A stretch of 64,000 nucleotides of DNA, taken from a virus. Both the position numbers and the translations under genes were made by a program. Below, one piece after another: positions 1 to 9,704 of the stretch. Under the pieces are notes generated by a model that worked only from the letters and a program-made list of their open reading frames with translations, searched no databases and was not told the DNA's origin. Position 1 is the first letter of the stretch. Every line of letters begins with the position of its first letter. The stretch spans positions 1-64,000 of the IMG/VR virus record IMGVR_UViG_3300045125_000089. One strand, given 5' to 3'.

Positions 1-798
1 GGATAAATCGGGGTAAATAACCATATCAGCCAGTTCCAGTAAGATTGAAACCATCTACGGTAAGCTCGGCCATTTCCTTGACACTGCGAGTAGAAACAAA
101 CTTGGACAACTTACCTTGAGACGTAAACTCGCGGTGTAGCAGCAGCAATCTCAGTAACCGCCAGCATAGTATTCATATTAGCATCTGGACAATCGGTTCT
201 TGATAAGTTCCATTTCAGTATTCTGACTCAAGAATATCAACTTCAATCTTGACGGTAAAACGGTCAAGCAAGCCTTGTCCATCACTCGAGTGGCAGTATA
301 TTCGTTACCAACATTAGCAGTAGCAATAAAGCACACGCCTTCAGCAACATGAACTTTTTCACTACCAAGCTTTTCATCCAAACGAGCATATACGCTGAAT
401 ATAATCAAGCGGGGTAAGCAAAATGTTCAAGCGTCGGGATGAGCGCGAGAAAGCTCGTCAAGATGAATGACGCTATTAGGAGTACGCAAAGCCTTGACAA
501 ACGGCGACTCATCAAAGTGTGCCAGTGTCCTTGTTGAAATGGGTATTTCCAATCAACGTGGCACGAGGGTCTTGAGTAGCACCCATGTTGAGATAGAAGT
601 ACTTGTTACGGCGACCAAGGGCATCAACAAGACATTGAATGGCAGACGTCTTACCGGACCAGACGGACCAACAATGAGGATATTCTTGCCACGCAAAGCA
701 CTGCGAACAAGATACTTCCACTTGATATCCTTCATATACAGCTTGCTGGGCTTGATGTTTGCAGCCTGCTCAATAACGGACTTGGGGTCAGTGTTCAT
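1..798 (-). CDS. MoxR/CbbQ-type AAA+ ATPase (partial)
   Basis: AAA+ ATPase of the MoxR/CbbQ type, expected to remodel a protein partner using ATP. It starts at 798 (MNTDPKSVIEQ) and runs off the left window edge. Walker A reads GPSG and then, one frame over, GKTSAIQ, so a base is missing near 657. Walker B reads HLDELSRAHPDA near 445-480. FIATANVGNEYTATR follows as the sensor 1 region. The C-terminal part is readable only with frame changes and ends in a VIYPDLS-like stretch. Similar ATPases occur in many large phages, often beside a VWA-domain partner, which is not visible here. The family call is firm; the role is unknown. Confidence 0.8.
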
Positions 799-810
799 AT
801 TCTTTTGGTC

Positions 811-828
811 TTATTCATATATATGAAC
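811..828. promoter_or_regulatory. 18-base palindromic motif upstream of the ATPase gene
   Basis: TTATTCATATATATGAAC contains the perfect palindrome TTCATATATATGAA (814-827), 15 bases upstream of the ATPase start and just after a terminator. The same 18 bases recur at 22906-22923. A promoter or operator role is inferred from position. Confidence 0.45.
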
Positions 829-854
829 AATGAACCTCTCTTTTACAAAGTCAA

Positions 855-885
855 TAAAAAAGCCCCACAAAAATGTGGGGTTTCC
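855..885 (-). terminator. Rho-independent terminator
   Basis: On the minus strand, CCCCACA, a short T-rich loop and TGTGGGG are followed by CTTTTTT. It lies after the stop of the 911-1619 gene and before the ATPase gene. Confidence 0.8.
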
Positions 886-910
886 TAAGTTATTGATTAT
901 CAATTCTCTT

Positions 911-1619
911 TTATGACTTCTTCTCTTTAAGAGCAGGTGTGTCTTTTAGTTTTACAGATAGCTTGTCTGGACTTTCTGTGCTTTTATCGTGCTTTAGATA
1001 TGCTGACTTGGCGTCTGCTTTATCTTTCAATACCTTGTCCACAATCTTTTCAATCTTGTCTACGTATACTTCCACCAAGAGCAGGAGCAACGTTCTTTGT
1101 TGATTGGTGCATTATCTTTATTTGCCTTTTCTTCTGCCTTTGATGTAGTGTCATCTGCTATTTCAACTTGCTTTTCTTCATCAACATCATCCATCTTGTC
1201 GGCTTCTTCGGCTTCTTCTTTTTCGGCTGGCTTTTTGCCAAATCCTTTAGACTTTTGTCATATGCTTTTTGAACATATGTCTTGTCTGAACTTTCTGCGT
1301 GCTGCTTTACAAGTTCCATTGCTGCTTCTAAAGATATACCACGAGCAATCTTTCTTTCAGACTCATTTGTAATAGATACAACATCATAACAATGGTCGCA
1401 GTTTTTAGCCTAGTTGAACTTCTTGATTACCTTTCATTCCCGCAGTCTTACCTGTGCCACGAATGTTTGTTACTTTTGCATCCTTGCCCATCGCCTTGGT
1501 CAATGCTTCTTCACCAGTCAAATCCTTTTTATCTGACTGAATAGGTGTACCAAACTGATTGTTGGTGATTTCTTGCAATACTAATTTTTTGATGGCTTTC
1601 TTTAAAGGTCGCGATTCAT
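911..1619 (-). CDS. Lys/Glu-rich uncharacterised phage protein
   Basis: I do not recognise this protein. Read across several one-base slips it gives about 230 residues. The N-terminal helix reads KKAIKKLVLQEI, followed by a Gly/Lys-rich segment, then ISLEAAMELVKQHAESSDK. A strongly acidic and basic low-complexity part (EKEEAEEADKMDDVDEEK) precedes a C-terminus ending LKDTPALKEKKS. The charge pattern is like T4 scaffold-core or internal head proteins, but this is only a resemblance. The N-terminal LQE matches the (I/L)xE prohead protease rule seen in other genes here. It is bounded by terminators on both sides, so it is probably its own transcription unit. Confidence 0.6.
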
Positions 1620-1640
1620 AGTTGTATATATGGTTTAATA

Positions 1641-1648
1641 TATAAATA
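1641..1648 (-). promoter_or_regulatory. Inverted TATAAATA motif
   Basis: Plus-strand TATAAATA (TATTTATA in coding direction), 21 bases upstream of the start at 1619 and directly after the 1661-1688 terminator. It is one of 12 such sites. Confidence 0.45.
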
Positions 1649-1660
1649 GTATATTGTAAT

Positions 1661-1688
1661 AAAAAACCGCCATATTACAGGCGGTTAT
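1661..1688 (-). terminator. Rho-independent terminator after nrdA
   Basis: In the coding direction, AACCGCC, an 8-base loop and GGCGGTT are followed by TTTTATT. It lies 17 bases past the nrdA stop codon. Confidence 0.85.
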
Positions 1689-1704
1689 ATATGTTTTTAT
1701 AATA

Positions 1705-3353
1705 TTATGCTTCGCAACTCTTGCATTCAAGAATGCTTCTGCCCAGTTCTTGGGCGGGATTTGTGCCTCGTTGATAATAAAGGCACTTTATGCCCTGTTC
1801 CCAAGCGAATATAACCAACTGATTTACATCTTTGACTGGTGTCTTGGGATGAATCATTAGATTTAATGATTGGCCTTGGTCAATATACCTTTGGCGAGCA
1901 GATGCTTGAATAATAACTTCTTTCTGGCTAATCTCACCAAACGTCTTGAATACGTCCTTTTCGTGTTCTGACAAGAACTCAAGGTGCTGAACCGAACCGC
2001 CCTTGAGAAGAATGCTCTTCCAAGTATCTGCATTGTTCTTGCCGTGTTTTTCAAGCACTGCTTCAAGATATGGATTGCGATAAGTAAACTTACCTTTAGC
2101 CAAGTCTTTTGTATAATAATTGCTATTCAGCGGCTCAATGCTTGGCGAAACTTGACCAAGAATGAATGAACTGCTTGTTGTTGGAGCAATCGCCATTGTA
2201 GTAACATTGCGGCGACCATATCCTTTAGCAACGGCGGTTCACCATATTCCTTGGCCATTTCTTTGCTGGCGGCATAACTCTTGTCACGAATGACCTTGTG
2301 TATTTGAGTATTTGAAGTCTTGGCTTCCAAACTCTCAAACGGAATCATTTTACTTTGCAGGAATGAATGCCATCCAAGAACACCAATACCAAGTGCTCGC
2401 TGATTCTTAGCAAATGTATGAGCAGCCTTGAGGAATGGAATATTTTCAGTTGCCTGAATATAATCTTCCATCACCGCATCAAGGAAATATGTCATTGTTT
2501 CAACAGCGTCGGTAGATTTCCAATCTTCATAATGCAGAAGATTCATAGAAGACAAGTTGCATACAAATGTTTCTTCGGCAGAAGAACTGAGGCAGATTTC
2601 AGAACATAGATTAGATGCGTGAATCTTCATCTTTTTGTCCTTATATACTTCTGGAGCATTATCATTTACATTATCACTAAAGAAGATATATGGATAGCCA
2701 GACTCAAACCGCTTCTTGAGCACTTTGGCCCAAACAGCACGAGCATCCTTGTCGCCATCAATCATCTTCTTCATAAACTTGTTGCCAACGCAAACACCAA
2801 TACTCAAGTCTTGAATAGCGTGACCTTCTTCACGAATGCCAAGAAACTCCATAATATCTGGATGTTCAATCGGAAGATATGCCGCAAAACTGCCACGTCG
2901 GACATTTGATTGTGATACTACACGAGTAACCGCATCAAACATTTCCATAAAATGGACAGGACCAGAACTTGTACCACCAACGCTAATCGGTGTACCACGA
3001 CTACGCAAGTCGCCAAAATATCCAGACGTGCCAGCACCATACTTTGTAAGCATACCAACTTCAGCGGTCTTTTCAAGAATGGCATTCATAGTGTCAGACA
3101 CATATGAACCATTGCAACTAATAGATAATCCGCGTCCATTGCCAAAGTTTGCCCAGACAGGAGATGATAATGAATACCATCCTTTGTGCATATAGGACTC
3201 AAACTTTTCAGCGAATCCTTTCTTTTTTAGAATCTTTTCCGCAGCCTTAGAAATCTCGTGGATTCTTTCTTCTGCGGTCTGCCCTTTAGGCAAATATCCT
3301 CGTTCAAGGAATGTGATGCTGTCCTTGTTCAGCCAATAAATGTCTTTGCTCAT
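1705..3353 (-). CDS. nrdA: Ribonucleoside-diphosphate reductase alpha subunit (class I NrdA)
   Basis: Large subunit of class I ribonucleotide reductase, making dNDPs from NDPs for phage DNA synthesis. It is about 550 residues, shorter than E. coli NrdA, and starts directly in the catalytic core without an ATP-cone domain. Visible catalytic parts are SCNGSY (first redox cysteine), NLCSEI (the N-x-C-x-E radical site), CLYYQRG (paired radical-transfer tyrosines) and the C-terminal CKSCEA shuttle cysteines. One base is missing near 2220: the protein leaves frame after GEPPLLK and resumes as GYGRRNVTTMAIAPT. It is followed by a terminator, and nrdB lies just upstream with a 4-base gap. All key residues survive, so the break is probably a sequencing error. 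Confidence 0.93.
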
Positions 3354-3356
3354 AAC

Positions 3357-4330
3357 TTAAAATAGGTCGTCTGCTTGTATAGATTGTGTTTTCTTAGCAT
3401 ATTCAACAGGTCTCTTATGAAAGAAATCTGTCATAGTATTACCCATTACATCTTCATCCATCCAAGTAGTCAACTCAATAATGCTTTGTGGCACTTCAAA
3501 TATTTTTCTGAAGCCAATCATTTCCAAACTATCGTTCAGACGACGCTGCACATATCCTTTTAAAATATCTGCACTAATCTTTTCGTCGGCATAATCACCA
3601 ATCATCCAATCAATAAGCTTGCATTCAGCATTATATGATTCTTGTGCTTCGTGAAGAATTTTTTCTTCAAGTTCAGCATCAAACAACTCTGGCAGTTCTT
3701 GGCGAATAGTATTTACAATCTTTCCACCAGCAAGACCGTGTAATGTTTCTTCCTTGGCTGTATATGCTACTTGTTGAGCAGTATCCTTGAGAAGTCCTTT
3801 ATAACGGTTAAACCAGTTGATAATATAAAACTGACTAAACAAGGACACATTTTCTACATATAGTGTAAAAGAATCAGCGAGTATATATACTGCTTGCGAT
3901 TGTCTGTATATACCTTGTCAAGATATTTACGAAGATACTTTACACGCCCTTGAATAATATCAAGTTTGAGGTTTTCTTCAAACACATCCTGCATTTGTAG
4001 CACATCCAGTAGTTTTTCATATGCATTGTTATGAATAACTTCAATGTTGCCCATAGTAATACCCAAATCACTAAGTGCTGGATGTGGTAGTGTATCACCC
4101 AACTTTGTCCAAAATTTCTTTACAGATATTTCTATCTGTCCAATCGCACTCAAAGCATTTTTGATAATGACCTGCTCTTGCGGAGTTAGTTCAGTTTTGT
4201 ACTGTTGTAGGTCGCTTGTAAATGTAAACTCGTTTGGAGTCCAGTGTCCAGCCCACATAGCATCAATATATTCTTGTGCCCAAGGATAGCGATTTGGCTT
4301 ACGAGCGATTTGTTCGTCAAAGATTGTCAT
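3357..4330 (-). CDS. nrdB: Ribonucleoside-diphosphate reductase beta subunit (class I NrdB)
   Basis: Radical-generating small subunit of class I ribonucleotide reductase, partner of the adjacent NrdA. The segment NIEVIHNNAY holds the iron ligands E and H, and the tyrosine seven residues after E is in the place of the E. coli Y122 radical. Further ligands are in AKEETLHG and HEAQESYNAE. The C-terminus IQADDLF is the expected NrdA-docking tail. Translation starts at 4330 behind GGAGGA. The protein slips frame near 3860-3890 (after YSLILLHY, resuming at SLFSQFYIINWF), within a conserved helix, again suggesting an assembly error. About 323 residues in total. Confidence 0.92.
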
Positions 4331-4416
4331 AAATGTTCCTCCGCTTGTTATTATTGTGTGGAGAATAAATACGTGTTATAAAAAATAAATTATGCAAAAA
4401 ATTTTAGAAAATTTTC

Positions 4417-5814
4417 TCACAAATTGATGTTTTCACCATTTTGGTTTTGGCGAGAACTATTCCATTTATTTTTCAACATGGTCTTCATAGAAGATTCGTC
4501 ATCTTCCATACCAGACTGAATGGCCATTGCTTCCTTTGACTTGGAATCGTAGATTTCAATATCGCCATTTCCTGTATTCATCTTGGCATATAGTGTAATG
4601 CCATCAGGACCAAATCGGTTCTTGATTACGTGACAACGAGCAGTATTGTTTGCCTTATCTTGCACATGTTTCGCGTTACGCTAAACACAAAGTCAGCGGT
4701 CATAATCTTACGATAAGAGTCGGCAATGTTATGTGCTTGAACAACGTCTTCTTGTCCACCGCTACGGTTTGTTTGCGACGCAGTCCATACAGGAATCTGT
4801 AGTTCTCCAGCAACTTGACGCAGTTCTTCATAAATGTTTCCTGCTTCGCTATAACTATTGCTGTTCTTTTCCTTTTCCTGTGGGCGAAGGATGTCAGCAT
4901 AATCAACAATCATCTCATTGATTTTTACATTTTCAAGTGCCTGAATACGTTCAATATGAAACTTTAGTGATTGAGCACTTACGGTCTTGAGAGGAAAATA
5001 CTTTACAAACAACTTACCGTCGATTTTCTTGATAGCGTCTTCAACTTCATCTTGACGATGCTTGATTTCCTGAAAATCAATGTGAGTAAAGCAGCAGTCA
5101 TAACGTAGACCAACATAGTTTTCGTTTAGTTCCAAAGTGAAGTGTGCGATATTCTTTCCCTTCTTCATTGCTTTGGCACCAAGGCTGCATAGCAGCCAAC
5201 TCTTACCAATGCCAGCGGGGGCAACAACAATACCAAGTTCGCCAGGTCCAAGACCGCCGTCCATGAGAGAGTCAATAACATCCCAACCAGTAGGAATGGT
5301 ATTGCGACACATCTCACTCATACGAGTAGCAACATCCTTGTGATAGTTGTGTCCAAGGTTGCGTTCCATACCAGCCTTCATGGCCTTATCAACCAGACCC
5401 TTAATTTTGTCATATTCACCAGTCTTCAAATGGTCAACCGACTCAATGATGGCATTTTTGAGTTTCTGGTTTTGCAGAACTCAGAAACTGTTCACGTACA
5501 AACTGAAGATCCTTTTCGGTAATCTTCATATATACGCTCTTGAGTTGGTCCACAACCGACGATTTGAAATCGGCATTCTCAATCGTATCAACACGAACTT
5601 TGAAAACTTGCATAGTAGGCAAGTCCTTATATTCCGCGTGATATTGAATGATTTCCTTTACAATCCAACGATGTGCCTCATTTTCAAAGGCATCAATCTC
5701 TATGATGTCAACAACTCGTTCCAAGAACGATTTGTCCGTAAGGATGCTTGCGATAATCTTGATTTGAAATTCAAGACCATATTTGTGTAGATTGTCTATG
5801 ATTACTGGAGCCAT
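4417..5814 (-). CDS. Replicative DNA helicase, DnaB/T4 gp41-like
   Basis: Hexameric 5'-3' replicative helicase of the DnaB family. The N-terminal helical domain (MAPVIIDNLHKYGLEFQIK, then ASILTDKSFLERVVDIIE) resembles T4 gp41. The RecA-like motor has Walker A APAGIGKSW, Walker B EMIVDYADIL and the TASQTNRSG motif. The tail KNRFGPDGITLYAKMN is also typical of the family. Frame changes near 5450-5475 and near 4680 split it; both are bridged by conserved sequence. Expected length about 465 residues. It sits between the RNR genes and the flap exonuclease, in keeping with a replication operon. No separate primase is visible in the window. Confidence 0.9.
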
Positions 5815-5875
5815 AAATGATGATGTTTAGAATATTACGACGCATTTGGAGTTTCGTCAATTTGATTTAGAATAT

Positions 5876-6943
5876 TTATGCGGATTTTGCCATAACGTGC
5901 AATGGATAGAAAACTTCCTGCAACCATACATGATAGTTTGATATAGTGGAGTGCATACCGTGTGCAGTAAGTTTCTGAATGAAATGAAACTTGTTATAGT
6001 CGTAGATATTCTCTACTGCATCAGATATTTTCATCTGCAAAGAACCTGCAAAGCTTGGGTTCTTTAGTTGCATAAGCATATAGTTTCTATTCAATATCTT
6101 AGCGTGTTCAACAATACTTGAATATATCTTCTTTTCGTTGATACAATCCTTGGCACGCAGCAATAGTTCTTCCACTGAAGTTTCCTTGTTTTCTGTAAGC
6201 ATAGGAAAGCATTTGATTGCCGTCTTTAGTCCTACGCCTTTTACTCCATCAATATTATCAGAAGAGTCACCTTCAAGTATGCGATAATAAATAAAGTTGG
6301 TAGGATGCACGCCATATTCATTGATTACATCCTGCACGCCATATATCTTTTTCTTGATAGGACTCCAAATACATACTCTATCATTTACAAGTTGAATAAA
6401 ATCCTTATCTCCACTCATAATGGTGATTTTAGCGTTTGGATACATCTGTGTAGCAATATAAGCAATGGCATCGTCTGCTTCTATATAATCAATAGAAATA
6501 ACACTAACAGGCAAGCTGCGAAGAAAATCAATCAGTTTTACCATTTGATGCACCATTGCTTCCTGCTCTGTTTGCGGGTCGCTCATTTCTTCATATGCTC
6601 TATTTACACGAACAGATACTTTACGATTGTTCTTGTATTCTGGATATATGTCTCGACGACGTTGGCTACCGCCCTTGCCATCAAACACTACAATTACTCT
6701 GGTGGGATGTAGTAGTTTTATTGCATATCCAAGGCTGGTAAGAAATCCGGTTACACCACCAACGTGATCACCATTTTCACTTAGTGTAGGAACAACGGTC
6801 CAACAGCGAATAAAATTGTTTGTTCCATCCACAACAAGAATATCACTATTCTTTTCTTTCTTTGTATTTACAGGCAAAGATGCGTGCTCAGATTTTATCT
6901 GAGAAAATATAGATGCAAACTTCTTTTTCGTTTCTTCTTGCAT
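5876..6943 (-). CDS. 5'-3' exonuclease / flap endonuclease (T4 RNase H-like)
   Basis: FEN/PIN-fold nuclease that would remove RNA primers and 5' flaps during lagging-strand synthesis. It is intact at 355 residues, one of the few unbroken long genes. Acidic metal-site motifs are clear: LVVDGTNNFIR, VVFDGKGGSQRRRDIYPEYK, YIEADDAIAYIA and MSGDKDFIQLV. They are followed by GDSSDNIDGVKGVGLKTA, which carries the last acidic residues and the helix-hairpin-helix DNA-binding loop. About 35 extra N-terminal residues precede the first motif. It lies between the helicase and the recombinase genes. T4 rnh and bacterial Pol I N-terminal domains are the nearest known relatives. Confidence 0.92.
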   Translation of the reverse strand: MQEETKKKFASIFSQIKSEHASLPVNTKKEKNSDILVVDGTNNFIRCWTVVPTLSENGDHVGGVTGFLTSLGYAIKLLHPTRVIVVFDGKGGSQRRRDIYPEYKNNRKVSVRVNRAYEEMSDPQTEQEAMVHQMVKLIDFLRSLPVSVISIDYIEADDAIAYIATQMYPNAKITIMSGDKDFIQLVNDRVCIWSPIKKKIYGVQDVINEYGVHPTNFIYYRILEGDSSDNIDGVKGVGLKTAIKCFPMLTENKETSVEELLLRAKDCINEKKIYSSIVEHAKILNRNYMLMQLKNPSFAGSLQMKISDAVENIYDYNKFHFIQKLTAHGMHSTISNYHVWLQEVFYPLHVMAKSA

Positions 6944-6951
6944 TTGTGTGA

Positions 6952-6983
6952 ACCATATGAAGATATTTCACTTCATATGGTCA
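6952..6983. other. Intergenic hairpin between exonuclease and recombinase genes
   Basis: Inverted repeat ACCATATGAAG / CTTCATATGGT with an 8-base loop, in the 47-base gap between two minus-strand genes. There is no T-run, so it is not a standard terminator. An RNA processing or translational control element is possible. Confidence 0.4.
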
Positions 6984-6990
6984 TTTTAGT

Positions 6991-8209
6991 TTAGTCGTCG
7001 GACCCTTCAGATGCTTCGTCATACTCCACATCATCGGCAATCTCGGAATTTGGAGCCTTATACTTCATAACAAAATTTTCGCAAAGTTTGTTATATAGAT
7101 AATCTCTGCATTCTGGACGATCTTTTCAGTAACTTGGGCAAGTCCTTCTTTTCAAATACAACTGTTTCGGGTTCTTTACCTTCAACGGGCATAATGAATT
7201 GCAGGTTCTTTGCCTTTTTGTCTTCTTCTCTTTCTTCTTCCAACTGCTTCTTTGTCTTTTTCTCCCGCAACCTTTACCTTTTTTGCGTTGGTTACAATAT
7301 CCCATTCAATGAGATGCTCTAACCAGTTGCTGAAGTTGTCGATACCACGGTCGAAGTAGATGTCAAATTCGGCGAGATCGCATAGGCGGACCCATACGAT
7401 TCTTCACCACAGTGCACTTGGTACGAATACCAACCGTCTGCTTGTCTGCATTCTTGATTTGATTCAACTGCTTTAGACGTAGGCGAAGCGAAGCGTGAAA
7501 CGCAATGGCTTTGCCGCCGCTGGTTGATCCACGGATCGCCGAGACCAACAAACCCCACCTTCTGACGAAGTTGATTGGTAAAGCACAAGCATACACGCTG
7601 TTTGGCAATAAGTCCGGTAATCTTTCTCATTGCCTTGCTGATTGCAATTGCTTTGCCTGTAGCATAACCATCCGCACCGTGATCGCTTGCCAGTTCCTTC
7701 TTGGTAGAAGCAGCCGCAACAGAGTCAACAAGGATTGTAACCAGACGATTCTTGCTGCTCTTGCGAACAAGAGTGATGATTTCTTCAACTTTATCAAATA
7801 CATCTTCTACTGTATCAACGTTGATGTATAGCATCTTTGGAACGTCTACACCAATCGCTGTTAGAAAATCGGTAGATACGGATGTTTCTGTATCAATAAA
7901 CACCGCCAATCCACCCTTTTTCTGTGTTTCAGCAAGCAGATGAGCGCCCATAAGGCTCTTACCAGATGCTTCAAGACCAGTAAGTTCAGTGATTCTACCC
8001 ACAGGCAATCCACCATTGGGGCGGTTTGCAATAGTCAAATCAACCAAACTGTTTCCGGTACTAACCCAGTCAGTAATCTGCGAAGGATCGTCTTCTGCAT
8101 CAAGAAGAAAGCAACTTTACCGTCGCTATTCTTGTTGATGGAGTCGGCCAAAGCCTCCGCCAGTTCATCACGAGAGCCCATCTCGTGTTCAATTGTTTTT
8201 CTTTTTCAT
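6991..8209 (-). CDS. recA: RecA/UvsX-like recombinase
   Basis: Strand-exchange ATPase for recombination-dependent replication and repair. After a start at 8209 (MKKKN, then, one frame over, IEHEMGSRDELAEALADSI) the core reads GLEASGKS (Walker A), LVTILVDSVAAAS (Walker B) and LCFTNQLRQKVG (DNA-binding loop 2 region). The C-terminal part reads RFDIYFDRGIDNFSNWLE and ends in an acidic tail (DDVEYDEASEGSDD). It needs several frame corrections (near 8195, 8110, 7525, 7380, 7265 and 7125), all bridged by recognisable RecA sequence. About 405 residues. It lies next to the SSB gene, as expected for a recombination module. Confidence 0.88.
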
Positions 8210-8226
8210 AGTTTATATGTTAGGAC

Positions 8227-8270
8227 GATGAGTGGTGTGCCGGTACTCCATCCGACACACCACCATCATC
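8227..8270. other. Long hairpin between SSB and recombinase genes
   Basis: GTGGTGTG-C-CGG pairs with CCG-A-CACACCAC around an 8-base loop, and flanking GATG/CATC extend the stem. It lies 25 bases past the SSB stop and 18 before the recombinase start. No T-run follows in the coding direction. It could attenuate or stabilise the transcript. Confidence 0.4.
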
Positions 8271-8294
8271 ATTTATTCTACTACTCCGTTCAAC

Positions 8295-9119
8295 TTACGA
8301 GTTGAACAAATCGTTGAATTCGTCGGCAATAGCCTTGGTATTGGCAGGAGCCTTGACCGCAGCCTTAGTTGTAGCACTCTTGGGTGCAACAGGAGCATCG
8401 GCAGGTTCTGCTTCAGCAGGAGCGGTGGCAGTAACGGTCTCACCATCTTCAGCCGCTTCTTGTGAAGAGTTGAGCCAAGTGTCCATGACCGCAGCAAGTT
8501 CTTCATAGGAGAGTTCAGGAAAAGTTCTGTGACGTTCTTCTGGTTCTTGACTTTTTCCTTGATGGCCGCATCGGCAGGGTCAAACGCAGGCGTCTGGTTT
8601 GGCTTTACACGAATAGTGGTCTCAGGAAAACTCTTGCCGGTTTCTTCGGCGGTCTTAAACTCGACAACAATATCACGTCCTGCTCTCAGGTCAGTAATAT
8701 CACCATAATCAGCATCGGCAATAATGCTCAAGATTTCCTGATACACCTGCTTGCCCATACCCCAGAACTTTACTCCCTCGTGTTCTGCTCCGCGAACCAG
8801 AACAGGAACATATGTACGCAACTTGGGTTCAAGGGAACGGCCAGTCTTCCATTCTTCCTTGTCTCCGCTCTTCTTGAGTTTGTTGGCAAACTCAACAATA
8901 GAGATCGGGGCGACCAAACGAAGAAGGAGACAAATATGTCTTGCCGTTCATGTTGTAATGAAAAAGCAGTTCAATGAACGGATTTTCAGGGTTGTGAGCA
9001 TAAGGAACGATTCGGATTACGTTCTTGCCCGGTGTTGGCTTCCACACAGCGGTGGTCTTGTTTTGCGTGCTCTTGAGCGAATCAAGACGCGACTTAATTT
9101 TATTAAGATCTAATGACAT
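8295..9119 (-). CDS. Single-stranded DNA-binding protein (T4 gp32-like)
   Basis: Covers single-stranded DNA at the replication fork and works with the recombinase and helicase. The start MSLDLNKIKSRLDSLKS is followed by the conserved gp32-type stretch WKPTPGKNVIRIVPYAHNPE, LLFHYNMNGKTYLSP and SFGRPD-PISIVEFANKLKK. The core continues with FWGMGKQVYQEILSIIADA. An Ala/Pro-rich linker leads to the acidic tail end IADEFNDLFNS, the usual partner-binding tail of gp32. Frame slips near 8910 and 8520 split it. About 275 residues. A long upstream region (9120-9304) probably holds its promoter. Confidence 0.88.
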
Positions 9120-9218
9120 AATTATTTATTCGTTAATTGTTAATGTGTTTGACCAATTTGAAATGTACTCAACTCGGTCAATGTTGAATACTATGACTCA
9201 ATAAATGGTAATCGTCAA

Positions 9219-9248
9219 TCTATAAGAAGCAGTTAGCTAACTTTTCAA
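9219..9248 (-). promoter_or_regulatory. Candidate sigma70-type promoter with internal palindrome
   Basis: In the coding direction, TTGAAA, an 18-base spacer and TATAGA, about 100 bases upstream of the SSB start. The spacer contains the perfect palindrome AGTTAGCTAACT (9231-9242), which could be an operator. The rest of the 9120-9304 gap holds nothing else that I recognise. Confidence 0.4.
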
Positions 9249-9304
9249 TATTTAATTAGTCATTCGTTAAGTTTATATAACTATAAACTATAAAAGATTT
9301 TTGA

Positions 9305-9703
9305 CTAACTTATACTGTATATCTTCATCAGCCTTGTTGGCGTGACTTTTATTTTGCCTTCTCTAGCGGTAATAAACGAGTTTCTATATTGTTCCCAGTT
9401 TATCTGAAATGTATTTGATACTATACCATTATTCTGTTCTTTGATAAGTTCATTAAGAGCATTGATGCTGTATATAATATTAAACTCTTTTTTGCGATGC
9501 ACAGAAATGGTGTTGGTATAAAACTGACTGCCATTCTTTTCTGCGTTATATGTAAGAAATATTTCATCTTTGTTGGCGGCGTTTTGTAGCACATACACTT
9601 TCTTTTCAAGAATATTATAGTATTCAGACAATGCGTCTATTTCGTTTTGGAAGGTATTATACTTTGCGAAAGTGCAAAGAAGTTGTGCGTTATTGCCTGC
9701 CAT
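9305..9703 (-). CDS. Uncharacterised protein, about 132 residues
   Basis: Not recognised. The reading frame from 9703 (MAGNNAQLLCTFAKYNTF) is intact to the stop at 9305. I prefer this ATG because it starts 1 base after the stop codon of the upstream gene, a typical coupled arrangement; the frame itself extends further upstream through that gene. The protein looks helical in its first half (ALSEYYNILEKKVYVLQNA), with alternating hydrophobic strands later. No membrane segment or known motif is seen. Confidence 0.65.
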   Translation of the reverse strand: MAGNNAQLLCTFAKYNTFQNEIDALSEYYNILEKKVYVLQNAANKDEIFLTYNAEKNGSQFYTNTISVHRKKEFNIIYSINALNELIKEQNNGIVSNTFQINWEQYRNSFITAREGKIKVTPTRLMKIYSIS

Positions 9704-9704
9704 A

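Noticed and set aside
467-1372. Plus-strand reading frames of 68-119 codons at the left end
   Set aside because: They are shadows opposite the ATPase and Lys/Glu-rich genes, with low-complexity Ser/Leu/Phe/Cys composition and no ribosome sites.
1-9119. Widespread pseudogenisation of replication genes
   Set aside because: Every break is a single-base slip with conserved catalytic sequence continuing in the next frame, and there are no internal deletions; sequencing error explains it better.
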